The position numbers and the translations under genes are program-made. The notes under the pieces are model-generated. The model was not told the DNA's origin and searched no databases. It worked only from the letters and a program-made list of their open reading frames with translations. Positions 42,643 to 51,461 of a stretch of DNA of 64,000 bases are shown here, in pieces; within the stretch, counting starts at the first letter, position 1; each line of letters starts with the position of its first letter. Source of the stretch: Arthrobacter sp. PGP41 (GTDB lineage Bacteria; Actinomycetota; Actinomycetes; Actinomycetales; Micrococcaceae); assembly GCF_002953935.1 (NCBI RefSeq), contig NZ_CP026514.1, positions 1,922,001-1,986,000 of the forward strand, given 5' to 3'.

Positions 42643-45576
42643 ATGCCCAACGACGACGGTGACACGAAACTGAGGCAGCTGCTCGCCAGGTTGAAGGATC
42701 ACGGCATCGAAGTGGACGACTCTTCCCGAAGGCGCTCTGAGTACTCCTATGACGCATCGAACTACCGCGTACGGCCAGCCGCCGTCGCCTTCCCAAAGAA
42801 CGTCGACGACGTGCGAAACGTTTTGCGGGCATGCTCGGCCGCAGGTGTACCGACCACCGCTCGTGGCGGGGGAACCTCGATGGCGGGAAACGCAGTAGGC
42901 GACGGTTTGGTGATCGACCTTTCCCGCCACATGACCACTGTGGAAACCCTCGATGCCAGCCAGGCGACGGTCTGGACAGACGCGGGGGTTGTCCTTGGTG
43001 AGCTGCGCGCGCAGGTTGAAAAGACCACCATAGGCAAGCTGACATTTGCCCCGGACCCTTCTTCTCTGACGCGCGCCACGGTAGGGGGCTCCATCGGTAA
43101 CGACGCCTGCGGAAACCACTCAGTAGCATATGGCCGCATGACCCATCACGTGCAGGAGGTGGAGCTGGTCACGGCCGACGGCGCGTATCTCAGGGCAGGG
43201 CGGGATTTCCTTCGCGCCGTCGACGAAAACGACGTCCATTCTGTTGCCCGGGCGAAGGAACTGCTGGAAGGCCTCCAAGCGCTGGCGAAAGCACATCTGG
43301 CGGTCCTCCGGAAGGAGCTGCAAACCATTCCCCGGCAGGTCTCCGGGTACCATGTGGGCCACCTGCTGCCGGAACAGGGTTTCAACGTGGCCAGTGCACT
43401 GGCAGGCAGCGAAGGTACGTGCGCCATCGTTGTGCGGGCCAAGTTGGGCCTTGTGCAAACGCCCTTGGCCACCGCGCTGCTGTGCCTTGGCTACGCGAAC
43501 ACTATCGATTCCGCGCGTGACGTGATGACCATCCTGGCCGCAAAGCCGAGTGCGATCGAGGGCCTTGACGTATCGATCGTGGACATCATGCGGCACCGCA
43601 GGGGAGCGGCCAGCGTGGAGTCATTGCCGGACGGCAAGGCCTTTCTCCTGGTCGAGTTTTCGGATGACACCCTTCAACAGGCGGCCGCCTCCTGTGAAGA
43701 CCTGGTTGATAAGCTCAGCGTCGACGGCCGGGTGATTGACCATTCGATCGTCACGGAACCCCTGGAGCGGGCCGCGCTGTGGAGGGTGCGCGAAGACGGC
43801 GCAGGGCTCTCGTCGAGACGGATCGATGGAGTGCAAACGTGGCCCGGCTGGGAAGATTCTGCGGTTGCACCGGAGCGGCTTGCTGACTACTTGGCTGACT
43901 TGCTCCCACTGGTAAAGAAGTACGGCTATACGGCCTTTATGTACGGCCACTTTGGTGCAGGGTGCGTCCATATGCGGTTGGATTACGATCTGCGCAGTGA
44001 CTCCGGGCGCAGGGTATTCAACGACTTCACCCGCGAAGCGGCCAAGCTGGTTGTGGCCCATGGCGGCTCGCTGTCCGGGGAACACGGTGACGGTCGCGCG
44101 CGTAGCGAATTACTTGAGGTGATGTACTCCCAGGAAATGATGGGCATCTTCAAGGCCTTCAAACGCCTCTGGGATCCGGCAGGGGTCCTCAACCCCGGAA
44201 TCATCGTCGACCCGGAACCTTTCTCCGCCTCGCTGGCCTTGGAAGGAGTAGTTGCACCCGGCCCCACCCACGATCAGCTGACCGTAACCCCGGCTGCCGC
44301 TACTGTCACCTCCGGAGACCGTACTCTCCTCCCGGTGGCGAGTCCGTTCGTCGGGAACACCCACGCATGCATCGGTGTAGGACGGTGCCGGTCCGCCACT
44401 GGCGGCTTCATGTGTCCCAGTTACCGGGCCACGAAGGATGAAAAGGATTCAACCCGCGGCCGGGCCCGGGTGTTGCAGGAACTGACCCGGACCCAAGGCA
44501 GCAGCCAGGACGGCTGGTCAAGCCCGGAAGTTCGGGAAGCACTTGACCTCTGCCTTTCCTGCAAAGCCTGTTCCGCCGACTGCCCCACCGGCGTGGACAT
44601 CGCCGAGGCCAAGTCGGAACTGATCGATGAGCATTACCGCGGGCGCATCCGGCCCTTCACTCACTACTCCATCGGCTGGCTGCCGCAGTGGCTCCCGCTG
44701 CTGACCTGGGTGGCACCCCTGGCCAACGCGGGGACAGCATTTCGCCCCTTCCGGCTTGCGGGGGAATGGTTGGGCATCAGTGCGCGACGGCGGCTTCCGG
44801 CTTTTGCAACGACCGGCAGAATCCGGCGACAGGTGCGGGAAGCCGGGTTCACGGCCAACGCCGACGTCCTTCTGTTCATCGACAGTTTTACGCGCGCCTT
44901 CCGGCCCGAGGTCGTCCCGGCTGCAGCCCGGGTGCTCCGCGACGTCGGCAACTCCGTTGGGTGTACTCCCGATGCTTGCTGCGGGCTAACGTGGATCTCC
45001 ACCGGGCAACGCGATGGCGCCCGAAAGCGGCTGACCAGGCTGATAGGCAAATTCGACGACGGCACGGACCGGGATATCGTTGTCCTCGAGCCCAGCTGCG
45101 CCGCGACCATCCGTGATGAAGGTCCAAAGCTGGTAGGCGGCGCGGCCGCCGCCAGGGTCGCGGCAAGAGTCCGCTCGTTCTCCGTCGCTGTTGACGAAGC
45201 CGTCGAACACGGGTGGAAGCCCACGGCGCTGGCCCCCGAGACAGCTGTGCTGCAAACCCACTGCCACGAGCACGCCGTATTCGGTTCAGGTGCCCAAAAA
45301 CGCGTCCTGAAAGCCTGGGGAGTTCCGAACCTCGTGGAATCCTCCTCTTGCTGCGGCGTCGCCGGCAACTTTGGCTTCGAGGCGGAGCACTTTGACATGT
45401 CCATGAAAGTCGCCGAGCACTCCGTCATCTCGGCTCTCGCAAAAGGCGACTCTGATGCCCTTGTACTCACCGACGGCTTCAGTTGCGCCATGCAGGTCTC
45501 GCAGATAGACCCCGGGCGCTCGAGCCAGCACCTCGCCGTGGCATTGGACCCTGACAATGCCAGCGGGGGACAGTAG
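42643..45576 (+). CDS. FAD-linked and 4Fe-4S 2-hydroxyacid dehydrogenase
   Basis: This 977-residue fusion starts MPNDDGDTKLRQLL nine bases after GGAG. It has an N-terminal FAD-binding domain (GGGTSMAGNAVG at about 75-86), an FAD-oxidase C-terminal domain with YGHFGAGCVHMRL and SGEHGDGRARSELL, and a two-cluster ferredoxin part with cysteines near 576-590 and 637-647 (CLSCKACSADCP). The C-terminal part is GlcF-like with the CCG motif at C903-C904. The plan and length match YdiJ/Dld-type D-lactate or D-2-hydroxyglutarate dehydrogenases. It should pass electrons to the membrane chain. The importer upstream suggests that it oxidises a product of the imported sugar. Confidence 0.85.
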   Translation: MPNDDGDTKLRQLLARLKDHGIEVDDSSRRRSEYSYDASNYRVRPAAVAFPKNVDDVRNVLRACSAAGVPTTARGGGTSMAGNAVGDGLVIDLSRHMTTVETLDASQATVWTDAGVVLGELRAQVEKTTIGKLTFAPDPSSLTRATVGGSIGNDACGNHSVAYGRMTHHVQEVELVTADGAYLRAGRDFLRAVDENDVHSVARAKELLEGLQALAKAHLAVLRKELQTIPRQVSGYHVGHLLPEQGFNVASALAGSEGTCAIVVRAKLGLVQTPLATALLCLGYANTIDSARDVMTILAAKPSAIEGLDVSIVDIMRHRRGAASVESLPDGKAFLLVEFSDDTLQQAAASCEDLVDKLSVDGRVIDHSIVTEPLERAALWRVREDGAGLSSRRIDGVQTWPGWEDSAVAPERLADYLADLLPLVKKYGYTAFMYGHFGAGCVHMRLDYDLRSDSGRRVFNDFTREAAKLVVAHGGSLSGEHGDGRARSELLEVMYSQEMMGIFKAFKRLWDPAGVLNPGIIVDPEPFSASLALEGVVAPGPTHDQLTVTPAAATVTSGDRTLLPVASPFVGNTHACIGVGRCRSATGGFMCPSYRATKDEKDSTRGRARVLQELTRTQGSSQDGWSSPEVREALDLCLSCKACSADCPTGVDIAEAKSELIDEHYRGRIRPFTHYSIGWLPQWLPLLTWVAPLANAGTAFRPFRLAGEWLGISARRRLPAFATTGRIRRQVREAGFTANADVLLFIDSFTRAFRPEVVPAAARVLRDVGNSVGCTPDACCGLTWISTGQRDGARKRLTRLIGKFDDGTDRDIVVLEPSCAATIRDEGPKLVGGAAAARVAARVRSFSVAVDEAVEHGWKPTALAPETAVLQTHCHEHAVFGSGAQKRVLKAWGVPNLVESSSCCGVAGNFGFEAEHFDMSMKVAEHSVISALAKGDSDALVLTDGFSCAMQVSQIDPGRSSQHLAVALDPDNASGGQ

Positions 45577-45774
45577 GTGGAATACTTCGGAATTTTCCTC
45601 ATTTTGGTAGCGGCCGGGTTGGGCTTGATTGGCCCACACTTGAGCAGGCCCGCCCGTCGACCGCAAAACTTGGCCAACATCCGGGGCATCCTTTTTGTGC
45701 CGTCGGGCCCAGCAGCCTTTCTAATCGCCGTGTCCGGGTTCTTTATCTTCGTCATGAACATCGGCTCACGATGA
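45577..45774 (+). CDS. Small two-helix membrane protein
   Basis: This 65-residue protein begins with GTG directly after the stop codon of the FAD/Fe-S dehydrogenase. It has two hydrophobic segments (FGIFLILVAAGLGLIG and AAFLIAVSGFFIFVMNIG) joined by a short basic loop (RPARRPQNLANIRG). No family is recognised. The zero-base spacing suggests translational coupling and a helper role, such as membrane docking of the dehydrogenase. That role is inference. Confidence 0.6.
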   Translation: MEYFGIFLILVAAGLGLIGPHLSRPARRPQNLANIRGILFVPSGPAAFLIAVSGFFIFVMNIGSR

Positions 45775-45997
45775 GCCGGCCTCATAAGCAGGACGTGTGG
45801 GCATGCCAAAAACCGAAACGATTGATTGAGCGCCGAGACGGATGCTCGCGGAGTACCCATAGCGCGATATTTGAAAGTGATCCGACATCGGGGGATTCCT
45901 CTCTGGTCAAGATTCCTTGTGCCGCGCATAGCGGCGCCTTCTTAACACCCGCCGAGATTTCGATTGGGCAGTAGGTGTGCCTGCGCCCGGGGGAGTA

Positions 45998-46026
45998 CTG
46001 CCGACCTAACTATCGTTAGTTATGAT
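45998..46026 (+). promoter_or_regulatory. TetR 2 promoter with operator in the spacer
   Basis: CTGCCG (45998-46003) and TATGAT (46021-46026) are 17 bases apart, with CTAACT-AT-CGTTAG (46006-46019) between. The GTG of TetR 2 follows 30 bases after the -10, so autorepression is likely. Confidence 0.65.
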
Positions 46027-46056
46027 GGAGGCATCAACCAGCCCTGTGAGGATGAA

Positions 46057-46722
46057 GTGAACAATTCGCCCCGCGAGCAGGCCAACGCTGCTGTCAGAGA
46101 TTTCCTGTCCAGCCGCGATTGGTCATCTCAGACACCCGCCCGGCAACGGATCCTTGGGGCGTTCCTCCGCCTCGCTACTGCCAATGGCTTCAATTCAGTG
46201 ACCATGAGGACGTTGGGCCGGGAACTCGATATGAAGGCGCCCAGCCTGTACTCAAGCTTCCCGCACGGCAAGGACGAAATTGTTGCCGAGTCGCTCCGTT
46301 GGTTTACCCACCGGTTCGCCCGCGACCTCCTGATAGCAGTCGAAGCCACCACGACGCCGGAGGAGTACTGGGCGGCCCTTGTCCGTTTCCACCTCGCCCA
46401 GCAGTTGCAACGGCCCGAGGCGGATCTCTGGGACCTCCTGGTTGCAACTGACCGGGTGGCCCGCTTCCTCAGCGACGAGGTGTGCGAGGAAGTGGCGTCT
46501 TGGATGACGCTGCACGAGGACATGTATGCGGCTGCCGCCGGTGAGATGGGCTTCCCGCTCTCCAGGCAGACCACCCGGGTGATTTTTACACTCCTTGACG
46601 GTGCAGGACGCTGGGCTGCATGGAGCGGCAGCGACGCGGAACTTGAAATCCTCCTGCAGCACGCCGTGGCCCTGAGCCGCTCCATTCTTGAAGTTGGCAC
46701 CAGAACCCAAGCCTTGACCTAA
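46057..46722 (+). CDS. TetR/AcrR family repressor 2
   Basis: This 221-residue protein starts at GTG 46057 (VNNSPREQANAAV), behind GAGGATGAA. A longer frame to 45964 would include the promoter and operator and is rejected. The helix-turn-helix region (RQRILGAFLRLATANGFNSV, MRTLGREL, APSLYSSFPHGKDEIVAESLRW) is closely similar to that of TetR 1 at 6055-6744, and the rest also aligns along its length (WDLLVATDR in both). Its own promoter and that of the next gene both carry the CTAACG-NN-CGTTAG dyad. It most likely represses itself and APC permease 3. Confidence 0.9.
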   Translation: MNNSPREQANAAVRDFLSSRDWSSQTPARQRILGAFLRLATANGFNSVTMRTLGRELDMKAPSLYSSFPHGKDEIVAESLRWFTHRFARDLLIAVEATTTPEEYWAALVRFHLAQQLQRPEADLWDLLVATDRVARFLSDEVCEEVASWMTLHEDMYAAAAGEMGFPLSRQTTRVIFTLLDGAGRWAAWSGSDAELEILLQHAVALSRSILEVGTRTQALT

Positions 46723-46823
46723 CCGTTAGGCCCACACAATTGCGCTCTGTGCAGGAGCGCCGCTTTGGCGTGCCCCGGAATCAGCGAGGGGCTGCTGGAG
46801 CCGCTAAATATTGTGAAAATCTC

Positions 46824-46853
46824 TTGCCTAACTAACGCTCGTTAGCCTACAGT
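46824..46853 (+). promoter_or_regulatory. APC permease 3 promoter with perfect TetR-type operator
   Basis: TTGCCT (46824-46829) and TACAGT (46848-46853) are 18 bases apart. The perfect dyad CTAACG-CT-CGTTAG (46832-46845) lies between them. The permease starts about 80 bases further on. Confidence 0.7.
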
Positions 46854-46931
46854 CATCGCAAGGTCCGAAGATGTACCTGCAGGAGTCTCGACCTCACGAT
46901 TACCTGAAGTAATTCGACAAGGGGATCCACT

Positions 46932-48416
46932 ATGAGTAATTTCACCAGTGCCGAACGCGACGAGTCGGCCCTGCGCAATACTACTGAACCTTCAAGCCAG
47001 CTTCGCGGCCATCTTGGCGTTGGAAGCATCCTGTTCTCCGTCGTAGCATGGGCCGCGCCGCTGTTGGTGGTTGTGGGACTGATGCCGTCCATGATTGCCT
47101 TCGGGGGCAACGGGATTATCGCTGCACTGGCGGTCGCCACAGTCATCCTGCTCTTGTTCTCCGTGGGATATACGGCTGTCACCAGATATGTGGAACGCCC
47201 AGGCGCTTTCTACGCCTACATCACTGCCGGCTTGGGCAGAGAGACCGGGCTGGGTGGCGCCTTCCTCGCCATGTCGGGCTACCTGGTCCTCCTTCTCTCC
47301 ACGTGGGCCGCGTTTGGCGTGTACGGACGCGCGCTGGTAGTGGATACATTCCATGGGCCCGATCTGCCGTGGTACCTCTACGGGTTGCTCGGCGCCCTCC
47401 TGGCGGGAGTAGCTGCGTACCGCAAAATCGAGCTCTCGGCCAAGACACTTGGCGTGGCCCTGATCCTGGAAGTCGTCCTCGTCCTGGTGTTCAATCTGCG
47501 GGTATTTTTCGACGGAGGCCCTGCTGGTCCACCGCTGGGTGCCTTGACATGGGACGGTGCCAGCACTGGCAACTTTGGTCTTGTGCTGTTGTTCGCGATG
47601 CTGTGCTTTGGGGGTTTTGAGTCCTCGGCGATCTACCGTGAGGAAGCTAAAGACCCCAACAAGACAATTCCCAGGGCGACCTACATTGCCGTCATCCTTA
47701 TCGGGCTGTTCTACCTCGTGGCGGCTTGGGTAATGCTGACTGCCTTGGGGCCGCAAGGGGTGGCTGATGCCCGGGCGGGCGGAGCAGTTGCCTCCATGTT
47801 CGGCGACCTCGCCGCTTCTTACGTGGGCAGTGTGGTGCCTGGCATCATCAACGTCCTAGTGGTTTCCTCGACGTTTGCCTGCCTCCTGGCCCAACACAAC
47901 GCTGTAGCCCGGTACGCCTACTCTCTTGGCAAAGACGGCGTCCTACCACGGACGCTGGGCGTGGCACACGCCCGGCATCATTCCCCATTTGTAGCCTCGC
48001 TTATTGTCACCGCGCTCGAAGTCGCGGCAGTTGTAGCCATCGCCGCCGGCACTGCCTTCGACCCCGCCGGCACGGAGGCCTTCACGGTCTACATCCGCCT
48101 GAACGGCCTGGGTGCGATCGTCGTCGTCGCGCTCCTGGTCCTGGTCTCCGGAGCAGTCCTCGTTTACTTCCATCAGCACAAGGTGCCAGGTCGCGGGGTA
48201 TGGAAGACGACGATTGCCCCGGCCTTGGCCTTGGGCAGCCTCGCCATCGTGCTGGTGCTCAGCTTCCTCAACGTTGATTCGCTAATCGGGGCGGGACCCA
48301 TCGCTTCCTTGGCCTTCACCATCCTTATTCCCTTGGTGTGGGTGGGCGGCATTGTGTACTGCCGCTGGTTGCAGAAGGCCAAGCCTGCTGTCTACCAAAA
48401 AATCGGCCGCCAGTAG
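46932..48416 (+). CDS. APC family permease 3
   Basis: This 494-residue protein starts MSNFTSAERDESALR and has about 12 membrane segments. It shares the pattern GGFESSAIYREEAKDPNKTIP with permeases 1 and 2 and has GVGSILFSVVAWAAPLLVVV in the first helix. A perfect TetR-type dyad lies in its promoter, so expression should depend on the ligand of TetR 2. Two SDR genes follow (44-base gap), giving a permease plus dehydrogenases unit. The solute is probably an amino acid, amine or similar compound. Confidence 0.85.
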   Translation: MSNFTSAERDESALRNTTEPSSQLRGHLGVGSILFSVVAWAAPLLVVVGLMPSMIAFGGNGIIAALAVATVILLLFSVGYTAVTRYVERPGAFYAYITAGLGRETGLGGAFLAMSGYLVLLLSTWAAFGVYGRALVVDTFHGPDLPWYLYGLLGALLAGVAAYRKIELSAKTLGVALILEVVLVLVFNLRVFFDGGPAGPPLGALTWDGASTGNFGLVLLFAMLCFGGFESSAIYREEAKDPNKTIPRATYIAVILIGLFYLVAAWVMLTALGPQGVADARAGGAVASMFGDLAASYVGSVVPGIINVLVVSSTFACLLAQHNAVARYAYSLGKDGVLPRTLGVAHARHHSPFVASLIVTALEVAAVVAIAAGTAFDPAGTEAFTVYIRLNGLGAIVVVALLVLVSGAVLVYFHQHKVPGRGVWKTTIAPALALGSLAIVLVLSFLNVDSLIGAGPIASLAFTILIPLVWVGGIVYCRWLQKAKPAVYQKIGRQ

Positions 48417-48460
48417 GCGGTCACCGGCTTACGGACATGACTACCAAGAAGGACACCACC

Positions 48461-49207
48461 ATGACACAACGTCTCACCGGCAAGATCGCTGTCATCAGCG
48501 GAGGAGCCAGCGGCATGGGCGTCAGCCACACCCGCAGGATGATCCAGGAGGGGGCGAAGGTCATCTCTTTCGACCTGCATGAGGGCGCGGGACCCCTACT
48601 CGTGCATGAATTTGGCGAAGACAAACTGATCTTCCTCCGAGGAGACGTTAGGGATGCCCAGGACTGGGCCAGGGTGGTATCGGCAGGGCGGCAGCATTTT
48701 GGCACGCCGAATGTACTGGTCAACAATGCAGGTATCTCTCCACTGCAAACACTGGAAAAGGTATCCGAGGAAGACTACCGCCGCGTGATCGATATCAACC
48801 AGGTTGGCACCTTCCTGGGAATGCAGGCCTTGATTCCATCGCTGCAGGAAGGCGGCGGATCCATTATCAACATCGCATCCACCGCAGCGCTCGTCGGGTT
48901 TGCCGATTTATTCCCCTACGTCGCATCAAAGTGGGCGGTGCGCGGAATGACAAAAGCGGCAGCACTGGAACTGGCGAGAGCTGGCATCAGGGTTAATGCC
49001 GTATGTCCGGGAGACACGGACACCCCGATGATTCGCGCCATAGCTGACACCCCCTCAGGAGCGCTTCCGCCAGCTACTGACCTGCCATTCAAAAGGTGGG
49101 CGCAACCTGAAGAAATCAGCGCCGCCGTCGCCTTCCTCGCCTCGGACGACTCGTCATACATGAGCGGAAGCGAACTTGTCATCGACGGCGCCTTCACCGC
49201 GCAGTAG
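48461..49207 (+). CDS. SDR family oxidoreductase, tandem copy 1
   Basis: This 248-residue protein starts at ATG 48461, eight bases after AAGAAGGA; a nearby ATG at 48437 is possible. It has SGGASGMG, NNAGISPL, IASTAALVGF and the catalytic YVASKWAVRGMTKAAALELA. It resembles 3-alpha/20-beta-hydroxysteroid dehydrogenases, a broad alcohol/ketone family. Its tandem neighbour at 49235 is clearly a paralogue. It probably oxidises a hydroxyl group of the solute imported by APC permease 3. Confidence 0.85.
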   Translation: MTQRLTGKIAVISGGASGMGVSHTRRMIQEGAKVISFDLHEGAGPLLVHEFGEDKLIFLRGDVRDAQDWARVVSAGRQHFGTPNVLVNNAGISPLQTLEKVSEEDYRRVIDINQVGTFLGMQALIPSLQEGGGSIINIASTAALVGFADLFPYVASKWAVRGMTKAAALELARAGIRVNAVCPGDTDTPMIRAIADTPSGALPPATDLPFKRWAQPEEISAAVAFLASDDSSYMSGSELVIDGAFTAQ

Positions 49208-49234
49208 CACCCAGCAAACAGAAAGAGAAGAACA

Positions 49235-49978
49235 TTGGACCGAGTCAAGGGCAAGATCGCGATCGTGAGCGGAGCAGCCAGCGGCATGGGCGTGGAACAT
49301 GTCCGCGCCCTGGTACGGGAGGGAGCAAAGGTGGTGGGTTTTGACCTTGTTGAGGGGGAGGGGCGTGTGCTCGTGAACGAGCTGGGCTCCGACAATTTCC
49401 ACTTCCTGCCCAACCACAGCGTTACCTCTGCGTCCGATTGGGCAGAGGTTGTCCGGCACTGCGAAATCAATTTCGGAGCGCCGACAGTCATGGTGAATAA
49501 CGCAGGAGTTTTCCGATCGACGCGAGTCGAAAGCGTTACGGAGCAAACATACCGGTCCGTTATCGATGTGAACCAAATCGGCTCGTTCCTTGGCATGCAA
49601 AGTGTTATTGCAGCAATGCGATACGCCGGAGGCGGGTCAATAGTGAATATCTGTTCCACCTCCGGCCTGGTGGCCTTCGAAGACAATTTTGCCTACGTGG
49701 CGTCCAAGTGGGCAGTCCGAGGGATGACAAAAGCCGCAGCCCTTGAGCTGGCCGCAGACGGCATTCGCGTAAATGCTGTCTGTCCCGGAGAGACGGAGAC
49801 ACCCATGCTGCTCAACAGCACGGAACCCGGCACCTCCTTGCCGCCGGAGAGCTTTCCATTCGGCCGGTGGGCCAGGCCTGACGAGATTGCCTCAGCCGTG
49901 CTGTTCCTCGCCTCAGACGAATCGTCGTACATGAGCGGCAGCGAAGTTGTCGTGGACGGGGCGTATACGGCGGGCTAA
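49235..49978 (+). CDS. SDR family oxidoreductase, tandem copy 2
   Basis: This 247-residue protein starts at TTG 49235 after AGAGAAG. It has SGAASGMG, NNAGVFRS, ICSTSGLVAF, YVASKWAVRGMTKAAALELA and an end (VVVDGAYTAG) nearly matching tandem copy 1. Over half of the positions agree with that copy by eye, so they arose by duplication and may act on successive or opposite stereocentres. It is the last gene of the TetR 2 unit and of the catabolic island. Confidence 0.85.
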   Translation: MDRVKGKIAIVSGAASGMGVEHVRALVREGAKVVGFDLVEGEGRVLVNELGSDNFHFLPNHSVTSASDWAEVVRHCEINFGAPTVMVNNAGVFRSTRVESVTEQTYRSVIDVNQIGSFLGMQSVIAAMRYAGGGSIVNICSTSGLVAFEDNFAYVASKWAVRGMTKAAALELAADGIRVNAVCPGETETPMLLNSTEPGTSLPPESFPFGRWARPDEIASAVLFLASDESSYMSGSEVVVDGAYTAG

Positions 49979-50039
49979 ACGTGCTCGGGGGGGTAGCTGC
50001 AATGGCAATGACCGTTCGGCACTTTCGTGGATTTATTGG

Positions 50040-50156
50040 TCAGTTATCGCGGTAAACAGAGCCAAGGCCGTTGGTCGCAACAAGGGCGCCTTCCTGGCGG
50101 AGCCTTGAGGCATTACGCGCCAGCTCTCTGACTGGGAAAGCCCGGACATCGTGGAA
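50040..50156 (-). pseudogene. Phd/YefM-type antitoxin remnant
   Basis: A minus-strand stretch reads FPVRELARNASRL, then GALVATN, then stops. This resembles the N-terminal DNA-binding part of prevent-host-death antitoxins (VRELARNASR, VTNRGRPVA). No proper start is in frame and the C-terminal half and any toxin are missing. It looks like the scrap of a toxin-antitoxin pair next to the DUF4192 copy. Confidence 0.4.
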
Positions 50157-50242
50157 ACGAGAGCTCTCACGCCCACGTCCGCTAGCCGGGTAGAGAGCAG
50201 ATAATGGATATTCCGTCACCTCCTGGCTTCGATACATGTGCT

Positions 50243-51277
50243 TCACGGCAGGCCGTAGGGCAGTGCCTTGTAGGCGGTGTCTTTGTTCATGTTCCAGCCG
50301 GCGACGATGCCGGAGCCGATCATTTGGTCGCTGAGGCGCGCGAGGCGGTAGGCGGGGTCGCTGTCGAGGGCGAGTTGGAGGAATTGGTGTGCTTTGCTGC
50401 CTCTGCCTTCCCACCAGTTGATGTAGCCGATGGCCGTAAGGACCGGTGCTGCGTGTTCTGCGCTGGTGAGGGTGTAGGCGTGCAGGAGCAGTTGTTGTGC
50501 CCATTCGATGCGTGACCACTTCGGGGCCTGGTCGGTTTGGGCGAACAGGATCTGCTGCATCGGTTCGTCCACGCCGGGAATGTCTGCGATGAGCCGATCG
50601 CGGATCGCAGGGAACTGCAGGTTGGCGACCAGGGCGTGGCAGTCGTCGTCGCTGGGGAAGGTTTTGGAGTCGAGCATGTCGGCCCAGAGTTTCCGGCCTT
50701 GCTGGAGCGCGGTGTCAGTTGGTTGAGAGGCGATGGTGTTCATGTGGTGTTCGACGGCGGCCGCTTTGGCTGCTTCCTGGCTGGTGGGTGGGAGGGTGAT
50801 GCGGTTGGTGGGTTCGATGTAGCTGCCGCGGTAGATGAATTCGGCGTTGATTGCGCTGGTCTGGGTGGAGTTGACGGGCAGGGCGAGTCTGGTGCCGGGT
50901 TCGCCGTCGTAGGGGGAGAAGGTTTTGTCTCCGACGAAGAGCCCGTCGCGGATGGTGATGCCCTGTTCGGCGAGGACCCCGGTGAGCGCGGCGATCGTGC
51001 CGGCATACGGCCTGGCCTGTCCGTGCTGGGCTGTTTCGGTGGTGTAGACGGCGAAGAGGATCGACGTGGCGGTGGTGTCGCTGGTCAGGTAGTGCGCGAC
51101 GGTGCGTGCATAGGGGAGTTCCTGGCCGGGTTCGCGGGGGAGGTCGATGCGCAGGGTAGCGCCGATGCTGTTGTCATTCAGAGTGATGCAGACCAGGCTT
51201 TCCTGCGGCCAGAAGCCCAGGGTGTGCCCGATGAAGCTGAGGACATCCGATGGTGTTGTGATCGTGAGTTTTTCCAT
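50243..51277 (-). CDS. DUF4192 family protein, copy 2
   Basis: This 344-residue protein has the same length and the same MEKLTITTPSDVLSFIGHTL start as copy 1 at 597-1631. About 24 residues differ, mostly conservative changes, so identity is near 93 percent. The DNA upstream to about 51540 is also shared, including the inverted repeat at 51409-51461. The frame is open to 51517, but the ribosome binding site and the comparison support 51277. Cytosolic, function unknown. The two copies in direct orientation could recombine and delete the island between them. Confidence 0.85.
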   Translation of the reverse strand: MEKLTITTPSDVLSFIGHTLGFWPQESLVCITLNDNSIGATLRIDLPREPGQELPYARTVAHYLTSDTTATSILFAVYTTETAQHGQARPYAGTIAALTGVLAEQGITIRDGLFVGDKTFSPYDGEPGTRLALPVNSTQTSAINAEFIYRGSYIEPTNRITLPPTSQEAAKAAAVEHHMNTIASQPTDTALQQGRKLWADMLDSKTFPSDDDCHALVANLQFPAIRDRLIADIPGVDEPMQQILFAQTDQAPKWSRIEWAQQLLLHAYTLTSAEHAAPVLTAIGYINWWEGRGSKAHQFLQLALDSDPAYRLARLSDQMIGSGIVAGWNMNKDTAYKALPYGLP

Positions 51278-51408
51278 GATCTGTTTGGTTCCCTTCACCC
51301 TTTGTGATGCCGTGGTTTCTGCGGTTGTTTCTTGTGGGCGTCGTTCTGGTAGGGGACCAGCCGCTGGGTTGAGGGGCCGGAGTGCAACTTGGGGGACCGG
51401 CGCCGGGG

Positions 51409-51461
51409 CGAAAACTTCATCCGCGGGGACTGCTTCCAGGATGTGCGTGGAGAAGTTTTCG
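51409..51461. repeat. Inverted repeat upstream of DUF4192 copy 2
   Basis: CGAAAACTTC (51409-51418) is mirrored by GAAGTTTTCG (51452-51461). The arms match those at 1761-1814 but the intervening 33 bases do not. Confidence 0.5.

Noticed and set aside
46718..46730. CCTAACCGTTAGG over the TetR 2 stop codon as a fourth TetR operator
   Set aside because: The half-sites match but the spacing is three bases shorter and there is no promoter around it.
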